Source: Candidatus Trichofilum aggregatum (lineage in GTDB: Bacteria; Chloroflexota; Anaerolineae; Promineifilales; Promineifilaceae). Taken from it: a DNA stretch of 64,000 bases. A model generated the notes under the pieces. That model searched no databases. It was not told the DNA's origin and worked only from the letters and a program-made list of their open reading frames with translations. A program made the position numbers and the translations under genes. The DNA lies in the NCBI GenBank assembly GCA_016716885.1, contig JADJUV010000008.1, positions 37,039-101,038 on the forward strand, given 5' to 3'. Shown in pieces: positions 1 through 8,786 of the stretch (position 1 is the stretch's first letter; the number at the start of each line of letters is the position of its first letter).

Positions 1-843
1 CTCCTGCAAGCGAAAAATCACGGCCAAAAAAGCCGACAGCTCATCATGATCTGGCTCGCCGGGCAAGTTGATGAACAAGTTCAGCACCTGCCGGAACTCG
101 CCGCTGATGGGGTTGGTGAACAGGTCAGAGGGGAAAAAGGTGCGGCCCAGAGTCAGGTCGGGCGGGGGGATGGTGGGAAACGCGGCCGCGACCGGTATTT
201 CAGGCAAAACAGGTAACAAGCGACCATGCCCGTCAGCCAGCTCTCGCCAGGCGGGCAACAAGGGGGCCAATGCCGCCAGGGCCATCGGCGAGAGAATAAT
301 CTCACCCCCTTCGGCCAGTTGTTCGGCCTGGGTGCAGGCATGAATAGCGGAACCTTTGACGTAATAGGTGTGCCGAGTGGCTTCCAGACTCTCCAGAATG
401 CCCCACTCGACCGTTCCATATCCCAGCCCTACCTTCACGGCAAAGGTGAACGCCCCAAACGGGGTAACGTGTTGGGTCTGGTTATGGATATGTTGTTGGA
501 CAGCGATTGCGGCCGCGAGGGCCGCTCGTTGGCAGGCAAAAGCCGGGGCAGAGCCGTTCTCGCTGGATGGCTGAACATTCTCGGGGAAGATGGCGGTGAG
601 GGCATCACCAGCGGCCTGGGCAATGAAACCGTGGTGGGTGAACACACTCTGAATAATGGGGCGAAACAGGTCACGAATAAGTTCGCCGATGGTTTCGGCC
701 CCGGCCTGACCATGTTGCATGAGGACTTCGGTGGTAGCCGTGTAGCCAGAGAGATCAATAAATAACGTCGCGGCCGCGAACTGCCCCCGATACCGGTTAG
801 CTTGTAAGTTCTCCAGGATAAACCCCGGCAATAAATGACGCAT
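1..843 (-). CDS. Class III adenylate/guanylate cyclase-domain protein (C-terminus beyond the window)
   Basis: The reading frame is open for 281 codons from ATG at 843 to the window edge. An N-terminal class III cyclase homology domain is visible: LFIDLSGYTATTEVL (about residues 27-41) holds the first metal-binding Asp, and GDALTAIF (about 80-87) matches the second metal-binding segment. Such domains make cAMP or cGMP from NTPs. In many Chloroflexota this arrangement continues into an AAA/TPR sensor region, but that part is not visible here. A TATAAT box ends six bases before the ATG, so the mRNA may be leaderless. Substrate choice and activity cannot be judged. Confidence 0.8.
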   Translation of the reverse strand, partial: MRHLLPGFILENLQANRYRGQFAAATLFIDLSGYTATTEVLMQHGQAGAETIGELIRDLFRPIIQSVFTHHGFIAQAAGDALTAIFPENVQPSSENGSAPAFACQRAALAAAIAVQQHIHNQTQHVTPFGAFTFAVKVGLGYGTVEWGILESLEATRHTYYVKGSAIHACTQAEQLAEGGEIILSPMALAALAPLLPAWRELADGHGRLLPVLPEIPVAAAFPTIPPPDLTLGRTFFPSDLFTNPISGEFRQVLNLFINLPGEPDHDELSAFLAVIFRLQE

Positions 844-849
844 GACCCT

Positions 850-855
850 ATTATA
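850..855 (-). promoter_or_regulatory. -10 box for the cyclase gene
   Basis: TATAAT on the minus strand ends six bases before the ATG at 843, placing the transcript start at or beside the start codon. No convincing -35 box is seen. Confidence 0.5.
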
Positions 856-887
856 CCGGTGTTCTCTGGTGTGCTCATCCACCTTAC

Positions 888-915
888 CTGACAACAAACA
901 GAGGTTTGTTATAAT
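888..915 (+). promoter_or_regulatory. Sigma-70 type promoter upstream of the small membrane protein and purL
   Basis: CTGACA at 888-893 and TATAAT at 910-915 with a 16-bp spacer. It lies about 70 bp before the GTG at 987 and could drive both that gene and purL. Confidence 0.6.
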
Positions 916-986
916 TTCCCGGCATCATTTCCCACTTCCCTTTTCCACCAGCCCATTCTATTTTCTTTTTACCAAAGGAGTAAGTT

Positions 987-1259
987 GTGTTTCGTTTCAA
1001 TGTTTTAGGTTTGATCATGACCCTCATCTGTTTTGCCATCGGTTTTGTAGTGCGACTCATCAGCGGGCAAGACGACACAGTCATGGCCGTCACCGCCGGG
1101 TTACTCCTCTTCATCGCTGATACTATTTACCGCTTCCGCCTCAAAACAGATGGCAGTTTTTGGGGGCGCTGGTTCTCGCCTAAAAACGGGGGTTGGCTGG
1201 CCTTCCCTGTTTGGATCATGGGTATTTTGTTTGTCATCTACGGTTTTGTAGAACTTTAA
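987..1259 (+). CDS. Small membrane protein of unknown function
   Basis: A 90-residue protein with about three hydrophobic segments: roughly residues 5-25, 32-48 and 72-88. A short basic/aromatic loop lies between the second and third. The GTG start at 987 is chosen because AAAGGAG sits at 974-980, six bases upstream. It ends 18 bp before purL and is probably co-transcribed with it. No family was recognised. Confidence 0.7.
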   Translation: MFRFNVLGLIMTLICFAIGFVVRLISGQDDTVMAVTAGLLLFIADTIYRFRLKTDGSFWGRWFSPKNGGWLAFPVWIMGILFVIYGFVEL

Positions 1260-1277
1260 CGCCTGAGGAGCCATTTT

Positions 1278-3347
1278 ATGTCTATTTATCGCCTGGAAAT
1301 TACGCCCCGCCCCGAACATGAAACGGGCCGCGGCCGCACACTCATCCACACTGCTCATCAACTTGGCCTTACCGGGCTGACCACCTGCCACCCCACCCGC
1401 CTCATCTTCCTACAAGGTGATTTAACCGAGGCCGAGGTGCAACGAATTGGGGGGGAATTGTTGGTTGATCCGGTGACTGAGGAATTTACGATTTACGATT
1501 TACGATTGACGATTGAAAATTCACCATTCACCATTCACCATTCACCATTCATCACCATTGAAACCACTCTCCTCCCCGGCGTCACCGACCCACCGGCCGA
1601 AAATTTGGTGCGGGCGGCTCACCTGTTGGGCATTGCCGGGCTGGAACGAGCAGCGACGGGAGAACGGTTTGTGCTAGAGGGGGAACTGGACGCGGCCGCG
1701 CTCCAACGCCTCGCCACCGAACTGTTCGCCAACCCGGTCATCCAGCGCACCACCATCAACGAACGTATCATGCCACCTTTCTTCGCATATCAATTAAGCG
1801 ATGAAAAAATAGAAACAATTCCTCTAAGAGACACCAACGATGCCGAACTTCTGTCCGTTAGCAAGGAGCGGCGACTAGCCCTGGACTTAGCTGAAATGCA
1901 AGCCATTCAACGCTACTTCCAGGACGAAGGGCGTGATCCCACCGACACCGAATTGGAGATGTTAGCCCAGACCTGGAGCGAACATTGTGTCCACAAAACC
2001 TTCCGGGCCACCATTGATTACCTGGGGCCACTGCCCGGGCAAACCGACTCCCCCACCCCACAACGCATCAACGGCCTGCTGAAAAGTCTGCTTCGCCAGG
2101 CCACCGAAACGCTCAACAAACCGTGGGTGCGTTCTGCCTTTGTGGACAACGCGGGCATCATCAGCTTTGACAACCAGTTCGACCTGGCCTTCAAGGTGGA
2201 AACCCACAACCACCCCTCCGCCCTGGAGCCATTTGGTGGGGCCAATACTGGTGTGGGCGGCGTCGTGCGCGACGTGCTGGGCGTCTCCGCTCGCCCCATC
2301 GCCAACACCGACATCCTCTGTTTTGGCCCGCCCGATCTGCCCCATGACCGCCTGCCCGAAGGGGTTTTGCACCCCCGCCGCATCGCCGATGGTGTCATTC
2401 ACGGCATTGAGGATTACGGTAACAAGATGGGCATTCCCACCGTGAATGGGAGCATCAACTACCACGAGGGTTACACCGCCAACCCGCTGGTCTACTGCGG
2501 CTGTTTGGGCCTACTGCCGCGTGATTCTAATCCCACTCAGGTGCAGGTGGGGGATCTCATCGTGGCGGTGGGCGGCCGCACCGGGCGCGACGGGCTACGT
2601 GGGGCGACCTTCTCCAGCATGGAGATGGATGTGACCACGAGTGAAATTGCGGGCACGGCCGTACAAATCGGCAACCCCATCATGGAAAAACAGGTGCAAG
2701 AGGTGATCTTGCGGGCGCGGGATGAACAACTTTACAACGCCATCACCGATTGTGGCGCAGGTGGTTTTTCCTCGGCGGTGGGGGAAATGGGCAAGGAAAC
2801 GGGGGCCAGGGTGCAATTGCAGGCCATCACCCTGAAATATCCTGGTCTGCGGCCGTGGGAGATGTGGCTGAGTGAGGCGCAGGAGCGGATGGTGTTGGCG
2901 GTTCCGGCCGAAAAGTGGCCGCGGTTGCAGGCCATTTGTGCCGGGCAGGATGTGGAAGCGATCCAATTGGGGGTGTTTGATGGTAGCGGCCGCGTCACCA
3001 TCCATTACGGCGACAAACTCGTTGGCGACCTGGACGCCCATTTTTTGCATGAGGGCATTCCCCAACGCCACCTCAAGGCCGAATGGCAACCAGTGCCGCA
3101 ATACCGTTCCTCGCTGAACTGGTTCGCCATGCCCAACTTCACCGAGATGTTGACCCGTTTGCTGGCCCACCCCAACGTGCGGAGCAAAGAGGACACCATC
3201 CGCAAATACGACCACGAGATACAAGGCGGCGCGGCCGCGAAACCCCTCGTCGGCACACGCAACCACGGGCCGGGGGATGCGACGGTTCTAATCCCAATTG
3301 ACGATTCACGATTGACGATTCACGATTCACCGTCAATCGTCAATTAA
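1278..3347 (+). CDS. purL: Phosphoribosylformylglycinamidine synthase, PurS-like region and first part of PurL
   Basis: FGAM synthase converts FGAR, glutamine and ATP to FGAM (purine step 4). Residues 1-70 and about 97-165 look like two PurS-type halves. The PurL region follows, with EMQAIQRYF, TWSEHCVHKTF, KVETHNHPSALEPFGGANTG and DCGAGGFSSAVGEMG as catalytic and nucleotide-binding segments. ATG at 1278 follows GAGGAG. The frame ends at a TAA inside a tandem-repeat insert (3296-3345), and the PurL homology resumes in another frame at about 3349. A second, in-frame insert at about residues 70-95 joins the PurS-like halves. Either the gene is genuinely split, or the +1 shift is a sequence error in the repeat. 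Confidence 0.9.
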   Translation: MSIYRLEITPRPEHETGRGRTLIHTAHQLGLTGLTTCHPTRLIFLQGDLTEAEVQRIGGELLVDPVTEEFTIYDLRLTIENSPFTIHHSPFITIETTLLPGVTDPPAENLVRAAHLLGIAGLERAATGERFVLEGELDAAALQRLATELFANPVIQRTTINERIMPPFFAYQLSDEKIETIPLRDTNDAELLSVSKERRLALDLAEMQAIQRYFQDEGRDPTDTELEMLAQTWSEHCVHKTFRATIDYLGPLPGQTDSPTPQRINGLLKSLLRQATETLNKPWVRSAFVDNAGIISFDNQFDLAFKVETHNHPSALEPFGGANTGVGGVVRDVLGVSARPIANTDILCFGPPDLPHDRLPEGVLHPRRIADGVIHGIEDYGNKMGIPTVNGSINYHEGYTANPLVYCGCLGLLPRDSNPTQVQVGDLIVAVGGRTGRDGLRGATFSSMEMDVTTSEIAGTAVQIGNPIMEKQVQEVILRARDEQLYNAITDCGAGGFSSAVGEMGKETGARVQLQAITLKYPGLRPWEMWLSEAQERMVLAVPAEKWPRLQAICAGQDVEAIQLGVFDGSGRVTIHYGDKLVGDLDAHFLHEGIPQRHLKAEWQPVPQYRSSLNWFAMPNFTEMLTRLLAHPNVRSKEDTIRKYDHEIQGGAAAKPLVGTRNHGPGDATVLIPIDDSRLTIHDSPSIVN
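1486..1559 (+). repeat. Tandem heptamer repeat inside purL (in frame)
   Basis: Units related to TTACGAT/TGACGAT are followed by four copies of CACCATT-type heptamers. The stretch is translated as a Thr/Ser/His-rich linker between the two PurS-like halves and has no place in the family alignment I know. Confidence 0.8.
3296..3345 (+). repeat. ACGATTC heptamer repeat that breaks the purL frame
   Basis: Four ACGATTC/ACGATTG units are followed by an inverted half (GTCAATCGTCAATT), so the block is also a fold-back. It lies between PurL residues DATVLIPI and SPRVALSNG, which would be nearly adjacent in homologues. The net effect is +1. Confidence 0.8.
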
Positions 3348-3411
3348 ATCGCCAAGGGTCGCCCTCTCTAACGGGATTTGCCCCAGCTACGGCGAAATTG
3401 ACCCCTACGCC

Positions 3412-4398
3412 ATGGCCTGGGCGGCGGTAGATGAGGCCGTCCGTAACGCCGTGGCCGTGGGAGCCGACCCGGAGCAAATCGCCATTTTGGATAACTTCTG
3501 CTGGGGTAATCCCAATCTACCCGACCGATTAGGATCGTTAGTGCGTTGCACCCAGGGATGTTACGATGCGGCCCTGGCTTATGTGGCCCCTTTTATCTCT
3601 GGCAAGGACAGTCTCAACAACGAGTACACCGGCGCGGATGGGCAAAAACATGCCATTCCCGGAACCTTGCTCATTTCGGCCCTGGCGATTGTGCCCGATG
3701 TAAACCAAACCATCACGATGGATTTGAAGGCGGCGGGTAACTTGTTGTATGTCCTGGGAGAGACAAAGCCGGAGATGGGTGGCACGTTGTTCGGGCAACA
3801 ACAAGGGTTGGACGGGGGCATTGTGCCCCAACCGGTTCATGAGGCCCCGACCCATTATCGTGCTTTGCACCAGGCCCTGCGTGCCGGATTCGTCCAGTCG
3901 GCCCATGACTGCTCCGAAGGGGGGCTGGCGGTGGCTTTGGCAGAGATGAGTCTGGCGGGAGAATTAGGTGTAGCGGTTGATCTGGCTCTGGCGCCACAAC
4001 GGGAAAACCTCAGCCAAGACGAGGCCCTGTTTGCGGAATCGCAGGGGCGGTTGGTGCTGGAAGTGAAAGAAGGTGACGCGGCCGCGTTTGAGGCGATGAT
4101 GAACGGTGTACCTTGCGGCCGCGTGGGGCACGTCACCCCTTCCGCCTTCACCATCACCTACCAGGCCCAACCCCTCATCCAAAGCACCCCGGCGGAATTA
4201 GAACAAGCCTGGCGGGGGCATTTGGCCGTTGGCAGTGAGCCGCTGGCCGTTAGCAGTGACCAGTCTCCAGTCTCTCAGTCTCTCAGTCTCTCCCTCTCCA
4301 GCACTCAGCACTCAGCACTCAGCACTCTTCCGTCCCCGCATCCTCATCCTCCACGCCAACGGTACCAACCGGGACCACGATGCCGCATTGGCCTGTGA
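3412..4398 (+). CDS. purL: Phosphoribosylformylglycinamidine synthase, second part of PurL (frame-shifted)
   Basis: This continues the PurL domain in a new frame. Homology really begins at about 3349 (SPRVALSNGICPSYGEIDPY), and ATG 3412 is only the first available methionine. Visible family motifs are AAVDEAVRNAVAVGADP, SGKDSLNNEY and HDCSEGGLAVALAEM, the last being the C-terminal AIRS-type segment. From about residue 275 the protein enters a Ser/Leu-rich tract translated from tandem repeats and runs off into a non-family tail, while PurQ continues in the next frame. Whether two frame changes are tolerated in vivo or are consensus errors cannot be told from the sequence. Confidence 0.85.
   Translation: MAWAAVDEAVRNAVAVGADPEQIAILDNFCWGNPNLPDRLGSLVRCTQGCYDAALAYVAPFISGKDSLNNEYTGADGQKHAIPGTLLISALAIVPDVNQTITMDLKAAGNLLYVLGETKPEMGGTLFGQQQGLDGGIVPQPVHEAPTHYRALHQALRAGFVQSAHDCSEGGLAVALAEMSLAGELGVAVDLALAPQRENLSQDEALFAESQGRLVLEVKEGDAAAFEAMMNGVPCGRVGHVTPSAFTITYQAQPLIQSTPAELEQAWRGHLAVGSEPLAVSSDQSPVSQSLSLSLSSTQHSALSTLPSPHPHPPRQRYQPGPRCRIGL
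4224..4332 (+). repeat. Composite heptamer/octamer repeat at the PurL-PurQ junction
   Basis: Three repeat types stand in series: GGCCGTT/AGCAGTG-like heptamers, CTCTCAGT octamers and CAGCACT heptamers. The block separates PurL from PurQ and shifts the frame by +1. Confidence 0.8.
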
Positions 4399-5197
4399 AT
4401 TAGCCGGGGGCGCACCGGAAATCGTTCATATCAACCAGCTTTTAGCCGGAGAACGACATTTCAGCGATTACCACATGCTGATTGTGCCGGGGGGGTTTTC
4501 TTATGGGGATGATATGGGGGCGGGGGTGCTCTGGGCGATGGATTTACGCCACCGCTTCGGCGAACGGATACAACGATTCGTGGAAAGCGGCCGCCCCGTT
4601 CTCGGCATCTGCAACGGCTTCCAGACATTGGTGAAGGCTGGGTTGCTCCCAGGGCCGCTAGCCATCTCCAGTCTCCAGTCTCCAGTCTCCCAGTCTCTCA
4701 GTCTCTCAGTCTCTCAGTCCTCAGTCCTCAGCACTCAGCACTCAGCCCTTCGCCCTGTCACCCTCACCTACAACGCCTCAGCCCACTTCGAGTGCCGCTG
4801 GGTCTATTTGCAGGCTGATGCGGCCAGTCCGTGTCTGTTTACGCAGGGGGTAGAGGAGTTGGTTTATTGCCCGGTGGCGCATGGGGAAGGACGGGTGGCG
4901 GTGGGTGATGGGGAAGTCGCGGCCGCGCTCCAAGCCCAGCACCTCATCCCCCTCACCTACATCAACCGGGACGGCTCCCCAGCCGAGTATCCGGCCAACC
5001 CCAACGGCTCCGTGTTCAACATTGCCGCCTTGTGCAACCCGGCGGGCAACGTCATGGGCCTCATGCCCCACCCCGAAAACCACATCTTCCCCTGGCAACA
5101 CCCCCGTTGGCGGCGCGGCGAAGGGGGGATGTTGGGGTTGCGGCTGTTTGAGAATGGGATCAAGGCGGCGAAAATTAGCACCCCCTCTACCGGCTAA
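4229..5197 (+). CDS. purQ: FGAM synthase glutamine amidotransferase part (PurQ-like)
   Basis: Class I amidotransferase domain that supplies ammonia from glutamine to PurL. Family sequence starts near 4338 (RPRILILHANG). The nucleophile Cys is in LGICNGFQTLV, the GGFSYGDDMGAG segment precedes it, and the His/Glu pair is in GLMPHPENH near the C-terminus. In related bacteria PurL and PurQ can be one fused chain, and the lack of a clean start here (TTG at 4229 lies inside a repeat) favours an original fusion. A further in-frame repeat at 4664-4748 adds a Ser/Gln-rich loop of about 28 residues. The stop overlaps the end of the convergent response-regulator gene by 11 bp. Confidence 0.85.
   Translation: MAVSRWPLAVTSLQSLSLSVSPSPALSTQHSALFRPRILILHANGTNRDHDAALACELAGGAPEIVHINQLLAGERHFSDYHMLIVPGGFSYGDDMGAGVLWAMDLRHRFGERIQRFVESGRPVLGICNGFQTLVKAGLLPGPLAISSLQSPVSQSLSLSVSQSSVLSTQHSALRPVTLTYNASAHFECRWVYLQADAASPCLFTQGVEELVYCPVAHGEGRVAVGDGEVAAALQAQHLIPLTYINRDGSPAEYPANPNGSVFNIAALCNPAGNVMGLMPHPENHIFPWQHPRWRRGEGGMLGLRLFENGIKAAKISTPSTG
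4664..4748 (+). repeat. CTCCAGT/CTCTCAGT and CAGCACT repeats inside the PurQ domain (in frame)
   Basis: Tandem units are translated as a Ser/Leu/Gln-rich insert between LLPGPLA and RPVTLTYN. These would be close neighbours in a normal PurQ. Confidence 0.8.
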
Positions 5198-5597
5198 ACA
5201 CCCAGACCTTTTCCCCATTCATTGCCGCCAGGATATGCTGGGAAAACTCCGCATGACTGATCGGTTTGCTGATAAAACCGGAAAATCCCTTGGCTTTGGC
5301 CTTGGGAATTTCCGACTCCGGATCAAGCGAACTAACCGCCACCACGGGAATATGCTCTAATTTGGGGTGCTTCTTGATCTCGTCAAAGATGTCATACCCA
5401 CTAACACCGTGTCGCAGCATAATATCCAGAACAATCAGATCAATGGGGGCATTCCGGGCCAAAAGTTCAATCGTGTCCGTGCTCCAGGGGTCTTGAATCA
5501 CCGTTACCCCTTGTTGGCGCAGGGTGGTGGCAAAAACCGCCAGGTTAATCACATTATCTTCAACTACCGCAATTCGTTTTCCTGCCAGAGTTTCCAT
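5187..5597 (-). CDS. Single-domain response regulator (CheY-like receiver)
   Basis: A 136-residue receiver domain with no output domain. The phospho-acceptor Asp is in LIVLDIML (about residue 57), the acidic pair is in VVEDN, and the conserved Lys is in FISKPIS (about 113). GAGAGG precedes the ATG. It lies 74 bp downstream of the histidine kinase on the same strand, so the two are probably a pair. The 3' end overlaps the purQ end by 11 bp, with the genes convergent. Confidence 0.9.
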   Translation of the reverse strand: METLAGKRIAVVEDNVINLAVFATTLRQQGVTVIQDPWSTDTIELLARNAPIDLIVLDIMLRHGVSGYDIFDEIKKHPKLEHIPVVAVSSLDPESEIPKAKAKGFSGFISKPISHAEFSQHILAAMNGEKVWVFSR

Positions 5598-5671
5598 AAC
5601 TACCTCTCTTTACTTTGACCAGAGTCACCCGACTCCAGGCAATATTGTGATTGTACTGCCTGAAATGGGAT

Positions 5672-7528
5672 TCAGGCGTTGTCTTTGCCGGGCAAAAGCA
5701 CATAGAAAGCGGAGCCTTCACCCGGTTGACTCTCCAACCAGATGCGCCCGCCATGCGCTTCAACCAGGCTCTTGGTAATGGGCAAACCCAGGCCGGTCCC
5801 TTCGGCCTGTTTGATGCCTTCACCGGTCTGCATGAAGGGTTCAAAAATCATCTGATGCATCTCCGGGGGAATGCCTGGCCCGGTATCCGTAATGGCAAAC
5901 AAAATCTTGTCCCCTTGATTTTTCGCACTGAGCGTCACCGTACCCTGTTCCGTGAATTTAATGGCGTTGGTCAGGAGATTAAGCAGGATTTGACGAATGC
6001 GACGGCGATCACCGGTGATCAAGGGCAAATCTTCATCTATATCTTGCACCAACTGTACCGGCTTTTCCTGGAACAGATTTTGGGTCATGCTGATGACCTT
6101 ATTGATTTCCTGGTACAGGTCAATGTCATCTTCAATCCACAAGGTAAGCCGGTCGGCCTGGATTTTGCTGATGTCCAGAATATCGTTAATAACGTGAAGC
6201 AGATGTTGGGCACTGGAAAGAGAATGATCCAACATTCCTTTTTGTTCTGGGGTGACAGGCCCGGCCATACCCATCACGATCATCTCGTTGAAATTGAGGA
6301 TGGCATTGAGGGGGGTGCGGAGTTCGTGGCTCATGCTAGCCAGGAAGCGGGTTTTGATTTGGTCGGCTTTGCGTAGCTCCGCGGCCGCGTAAACCTGATC
6401 CGCATACAATTGGGCATTCTTGACGGCAATGGCAATCTGCTCCGTCAGGGTGGACAAAATCGCTACATCCTCTTTCTGAAAACGGTTTACCTGACGCGAT
6501 TGTAAGCCTAACACACCTATCAACTCATCCCCTACAACCATCGGGAACGCAGCTTCCGACTGGGTTTCTAACAAATAGGGGTTACGCAAATACGCGGTAG
6601 ACTGACCGATATTATTGATGACAAGATGCTCTCGTTCTCGTGCGGCTTTGGCTACCAGGCTGGGTGTTGCTTCCAGGTGAAACGCCCGCCCCTCAGCCTT
6701 CATTTGCCGCCCGGCTTCACCCGTTCCCGTCGCCAGAACCAGTTGTTGGGTGTCGGGTTGAAACAGGTAAACCGAAACAAAATAGAGATCAAACCCCTCT
6801 TTTGTCTGCTCTACCAGCTCCGGCAACAGGCGATCCATACCCAACACGGTGGTAATCTGACGGGCCACATCCGAGGCAACCTTCAGGTCACGCGTGCGTT
6901 CCATGACCCGGTGCTCCAACTCCGCTTCTGACCGTTGCAACGCTTCATTGGCCGCACGCAATTCCGCTTGCCGCTCTCTCTCCAGGCGTACCCGGTGATC
7001 CATAAAGACCAGAATGAGGGGGGTTGTGACCGCATAAACAACAGTAGCGGTGAAATTAGAGAAGGTGGCACTCAACGGATATACATTGCCCAATACCACA
7101 TGGGCAATAAAACCCAAGGCAAACAATAAGAAGGTACCCCATTCGGGCAACAGCATGGCACTCAAAAGGAGAACCATGATGGTAAACCAGAGCCAACTCG
7201 GGTCTTGCGTCATCACCGGCATCAAAAAGGTGACGACAAAATTGAACCCCACAAAAAGGGAGGCGCTGAGTTGATAGTGACCACGGCGATTGAGGGCGTA
7301 AAACACCAGCGTAATCAATTGCGCCACCCATAAACCGATAACGGTTTCAGAGACGACGCCATTATTGCGGGCAATTAAAGCCAGCGAGGCCGGGAGGCTG
7401 GTGAGGATCAGGACGGTCATCAGACCTGACAGCAGGCGTGATTGCCGTCTTTGTTGAATATCGGTGATAGAAGGGTGGGTTCTAACCAGGAACTGCCATA
7501 ATTGGACCAGCGGGTTTTGTGATTTCAT
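5672..7528 (-). CDS. Membrane histidine kinase with GAF domain
   Basis: 618 residues from ATG at 7528. The N-terminal about 190 residues contain some five or six membrane segments. A short coiled coil follows (about 190-225), then a GAF-type sensor domain (about 235-385) and a HisKA domain with the phospho-acceptor His in SMSHELRTPLN. The ATPase domain has N-box LLTNAIKFTEQG, DTGPGIP and GTGLGLPITKS. It probably phosphorylates the receiver encoded just downstream. The frame stays open upstream into the poly-G tract and would add a Pro/Gly-rich extension. That extension is rejected as an artefact and MKSQNPLV is taken as the start. Confidence 0.88.
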   Translation of the reverse strand: MKSQNPLVQLWQFLVRTHPSITDIQQRRQSRLLSGLMTVLILTSLPASLALIARNNGVVSETVIGLWVAQLITLVFYALNRRGHYQLSASLFVGFNFVVTFLMPVMTQDPSWLWFTIMVLLLSAMLLPEWGTFLLFALGFIAHVVLGNVYPLSATFSNFTATVVYAVTTPLILVFMDHRVRLERERQAELRAANEALQRSEAELEHRVMERTRDLKVASDVARQITTVLGMDRLLPELVEQTKEGFDLYFVSVYLFQPDTQQLVLATGTGEAGRQMKAEGRAFHLEATPSLVAKAAREREHLVINNIGQSTAYLRNPYLLETQSEAAFPMVVGDELIGVLGLQSRQVNRFQKEDVAILSTLTEQIAIAVKNAQLYADQVYAAAELRKADQIKTRFLASMSHELRTPLNAILNFNEMIVMGMAGPVTPEQKGMLDHSLSSAQHLLHVINDILDISKIQADRLTLWIEDDIDLYQEINKVISMTQNLFQEKPVQLVQDIDEDLPLITGDRRRIRQILLNLLTNAIKFTEQGTVTLSAKNQGDKILFAITDTGPGIPPEMHQMIFEPFMQTGEGIKQAEGTGLGLPITKSLVEAHGGRIWLESQPGEGSAFYVLLPGKDNA

Positions 7529-7628
7529 AAGCGCAAGAGGCAAGCGGGGTACGCGGCCGCGACATAAACCAAACAGTTGCCCATCACCAGGGGAGCACAA
7601 AATGAACATAGGATCAAGAATTAAAATA

Positions 7629-7862
<234 letters not shown>

Positions 7863-7989
7863 CTCCCATACGCCACATTAAACGACCCTTACAGTGTAGA
7901 GGAAAGAGGGCCAGCCGATAACTGGCGATTCAGAGAGTAATCGCCCGCGTTACCCTGGCGGTTTAGACAGGGGGAAAAAAGTACCAGCC

Positions 7990-8628
7990 TCAGACCAGAT
8001 TGTGTTTGGCGGCAAAAATCAGGGCTTCGGAACGGGTCTGCACACCCAGCTTGTCCAAAATGTTGGTGGTGTGGAATTTGACGGTGGACTGGCTGATAAA
8101 TAGCTTTTGGGCCATCAAGTTTACCGTCAGCCCCTCAGCCATGAGTACCAACACCTCTAGCTCCCGATCCGTCAGGCGGAACCGTTGGATGGTATCGGTG
8201 GGGGGCTGATTGATGAGCCGGGCAGCCACTTCCGGGGAGAAGACAGCCTGCCCATGGTGGGTCGTGCGGATCGTATGAACCAGGTCTTGAGAGAGGGAGC
8301 CTTTGATCAGATAGCCCACAGCTCCATTGCGGAGCATGGAATAGACACTTTCGTGATCTTGATAGCTGGAGAGAACCAACACCTTGATCTGGGGAAACTG
8401 TTCATGGATGAGGCGGGTCGCTTCGATGCCATTCATTCCCGGCATGAGGACATCCATGAGAACCACATCGGGCGTTAGTTCCCGGCACAGGTTAAGCGCG
8501 TCGTTACCGTTAGCCCCCTGCCCCACCAGAACCATATCCGGCACCGATTTGAGGAGTGCGGCCACAATTTCATGCAGTTGCCGGTGATCGTCAATGAGAA
8601 CGACACGGATGGATTGGGTATTGGTCAT
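7990..8628 (-). CDS. NarL/FixJ-family response regulator
   Basis: 212 residues. Receiver domain: DDH acidic pair, phospho-acceptor Asp in DVVLMDVLMPGMNG, Lys in GYLIKGS. A LuxR-type helix-turn-helix follows at the C-terminus (LTDRELEVLVLMAEGLTVNLMAQKLFISQSTVKFHTTNILDKL, read in segments). ATG 8628 (MTNTQSIRV) is chosen because the receiver begins there; an upstream ATG at 8676 would add 16 unrelated residues. The likely role is transcription regulation under one of the neighbouring kinases. The partner is not proven. Confidence 0.92.
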   Translation of the reverse strand: MTNTQSIRVVLIDDHRQLHEIVAALLKSVPDMVLVGQGANGNDALNLCRELTPDVVLMDVLMPGMNGIEATRLIHEQFPQIKVLVLSSYQDHESVYSMLRNGAVGYLIKGSLSQDLVHTIRTTHHGQAVFSPEVAARLINQPPTDTIQRFRLTDRELEVLVLMAEGLTVNLMAQKLFISQSTVKFHTTNILDKLGVQTRSEALIFAAKHNLV

Positions 8629-8786
8629 GATTCCGGGAATACGCGTTCTGGTTTGGTTCGGCCAGCGGTGAGCCATAAATTTGCGTTGTAGTTAGCTTTT
8701 TGGGTAACGACTAAGCGTGTTACTATTTTAGCACAGGTGGCTTGACTGTCTGTATAACTACCGTGAAGCAGAGGAAATAATTTTTT

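Noticed and set aside
1962..3266. Long minus-strand open frames opposite purL
   Set aside because: Codon-bias shadows of a conserved plus-strand gene, with no ribosome site and no family resemblance.
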